Source: Prevotellaceae bacterium | GTDB taxonomy: Bacteria > Bacteroidota > Bacteroidia > Bacteroidales > UBA932 | Reading direction: 5' to 3' | NCBI GenBank assembly: GCA_031257655.1 | Contig: JAIROF010000076.1 | Span: 1-22,493, forward strand | DNA length: 22,493 bases | Part shown: one piece after another, positions 22,436 through 22,493 of the stretch | Layout: the number at the start of each line of letters is the position of its first letter | Numbering within the stretch: the first letter of the stretch is position 1 | Made by a program: the position numbers and the translations under genes | The notes under the pieces: model-generated | The model's database searches: none | Told to the model about the DNA's origin: nothing | What the model saw: the letters and a program-made list of their open reading frames with translations, nothing else

Positions 22436-22493
22436 CTCTTTCTATTATCTCAAACAATCGTCTAAATACTTCTCCTGTTATCTCTGGGGGGAT
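22191..22493 (-). CDS. Rpn family nuclease, C-terminal part (gene continues past the window)
   Basis: The 3' end of a gene that enters from beyond base 22493; the frame is open to the edge (IPPEITGEVFRRLFEIIE), so the methionine-like starts inside are not real starts. The visible 100 residues include the family segment RLFEIIEREKLTPKEMETY, a short charged linker (EKRGIEIGEKKAYANI) and a helix-turn-helix-like tail GMSIEEIAKLTNLTAKEVQTML. The stop is at 22191-22193. The nuclease domain, if present, lies outside the window. Its tail resembles that of the full-length Rpn gene at 7141-8121, but they are not recent copies. Confidence 0.75.
   Translation of the reverse strand: MPPEITGEVFRRLFEIIEREKLTPKEMETYNQSVLEHYAIMNALSFERKQSEKRGIEIGEKKAYANIIPSLTAMGMSIEEIAKLTNLTAKEVQTMLQNKN

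Overview
The window reads as chromosomal DNA of a Bacteroidota bacterium, most likely a Bacteroidales relative. The evidence is gene content (S41 peptidase beside a dCMP deaminase, a PD40-OmpA protein beside a beta-barrel, long-form PurB, a K+-dependent-type membrane pyrophosphatase, Rpn-family nucleases) and promoters of the Bacteroidota form TTTG-N19-TAnnTTTG. Three of these can be read directly upstream of candidate genes (two exact, one with 3 of 4 bases in the -33 box). Genes are fairly G+C rich, while the long intergenic regions are A+T rich and full of short repeats. I see no rRNA, tRNA, CRISPR array, complete insertion sequence or phage module.

Layout. At 231-3924 a leftward operon runs dCMP deaminase, S41 tail-type protease, TM2 protein, miaB. 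At 4013-5417 a rightward pair starts from a consensus promoter: a MIP18/DUF59 iron-sulfur assembly protein and queG. purD (5731-7005) follows a heptamer repeat. Next comes a full-length Rpn-type PD-(D/E)XK nuclease (7141-8121) with a palindrome inside its promoter, then aspC-type aminotransferase and rfbC, coupled by a 4-base overlap. A perfect 21-bp inverted repeat separates these from the leftward beta-barrel and PD40-OmpA gene pair (10071-12790).

The stretch 12791-14934 has no recognised gene. It holds several repeat arrays, operator-like motifs, and one exact-consensus leftward promoter placed just ahead of a 121-codon ORF whose second half is an Ala/His/Thr/Asn repeat. This is the least explained part of the window. 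The tex gene (14935-17064) starts at TTG, and gcvH (17561-17944) lies behind a 104-bp octamer array. Leftward hppA (18094-20298) and purB (20456-21799) follow. At the right edge are a partial Rpn gene and a tandemly duplicated, diverged copy of its C-terminal part that overlaps the purB start.

The identified genes are mainly housekeeping: tRNA modification (miaB, queG), purine synthesis (purD, purB), pyrimidine deoxynucleotide supply (dCMP deaminase), one-carbon metabolism (gcvH), PPi-driven ion pumping (hppA), envelope proteins and RNA/transcription maintenance (tex). The unusual signal is in the non-coding DNA: at least six arrays with 7- or 8-base period, two lying right against start codons and one running through a stop codon, plus several dispersed short repeats.
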